A stretch of 5,874 nt of DNA. It comes from Lentisphaerota bacterium (GTDB taxonomy: Bacteria; Verrucomicrobiota; Lentisphaeria; Oligosphaerales; PUNB01). Where the stretch lies: assembly GCA_003552565.1 (NCBI GenBank), contig PUNB01000014.1, forward strand, positions 1 through 5,874. Reading direction: 5' to 3'. The first letter of the stretch is position 1. Every line of letters begins with the position of its first letter. The notes under the pieces were generated by a model. The model was not told the DNA's origin and did not search any database. It saw only the letters and a list, made by a program, of their open reading frames with translations. The translations under genes and the position numbers were made by a program. Shown piece after piece: positions 5,745-5,874 of the stretch.

Positions 5745-5874
5745 ATGTTGCAAAAAGATGTGGCTCTGGATTATCTTCGCTCCGCGCTGAAACGGCCGGA
5801 TGCTCAGTTTCGCGATGGTCAGTGGGAGAGTGTTGAGGCTCTTCTCAATCGACGGCGGATGCTGGTTGTGGAAC
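5745..5874 (+). CDS. RecQ-family ATP-dependent DNA helicase, N-terminus (cut by window end)
   Basis: Only the first 43 residues are present. The segment FRDGQWESVEALLNRRRMLVV (22-42) matches the Q-motif region of RecQ-type superfamily 2 helicases, where F-R-x-G-Q contacts the adenine of ATP. It ends just before the Walker A motif would be expected. The RPDAQFRDGQWESVEAL style recalls the RecQ-like group whose Walker A reads roughly RTGWGKS, but that part is outside the window. Such proteins unwind DNA 3' to 5' in repair and recombination. The start is ATG 5745: an in-frame TAA stands at 5736-5738, and AAAAGG (5728-5733) is a plausible, somewhat distant ribosome site. It is divergent from waaF. 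Family assignment from so short a piece is moderately secure; a subgroup name is not justified. Confidence 0.7.
   Translation, partial: MLQKDVALDYLRSALKRPDAQFRDGQWESVEALLNRRRMLVVE

Overview
The window looks like chromosome from a Gram-negative bacterium of moderate GC content. It encodes an E. coli-type dihydroxy-acid dehydratase, an ADP-heptose:LPS heptosyltransferase (which implies a lipopolysaccharide outer membrane), and a periplasm-facing flavoprotein with a membrane iron-sulfur part. Long intergenic stretches full of diverged, hairpin-forming repeats suggest an environmental or little-studied lineage. I cannot name a phylum from the sequence.

Layout. Bases 1-340 carry no gene; they hold one copy (A) of an intergenic repeat and a large imperfect inverted repeat. 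Bases 341-1558 (minus) encode an FMN-binding, NosR/NapH-like membrane electron-transfer protein. Bases 1559-2004 are a divergent control region: two good sigma70-type promoters stand back to back (about 1609-1636 leftward, 1655-1682 rightward). They are followed by a roughly 315-base ilvD leader dominated by a hairpin of about 31 bp built from 12-base tandem units. Bases 2005-3891 (plus) are ilvD. Bases 3892-4393 are non-coding and modular: a second repeat copy (B) with a 33-base insertion carrying the same 12-mer, a recurring TATGTGAAACAC motif, a 98-base element with two alternative folds, and short tandem repeats. Bases 4394-5527 (minus) are a waaF-like heptosyltransferase. After a divergent 217-base spacer, a RecQ-type helicase starts at 5745 (plus) and runs off the right edge.

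The genes do not form one operon or pathway. ilvD serves branched-chain amino acid synthesis, waaF serves LPS core assembly, the flavoprotein serves electron transfer, and the helicase serves DNA repair or recombination. Each is transcribed divergently from a neighbour or separated by hundreds of bases. I found no transposase, integrase, CRISPR array, toxin-antitoxin pair or defence cluster. The most interesting material is the non-coding DNA: related structured repeats lie on both sides of the flavoprotein-ilvD pair and inside the ilvD leader.
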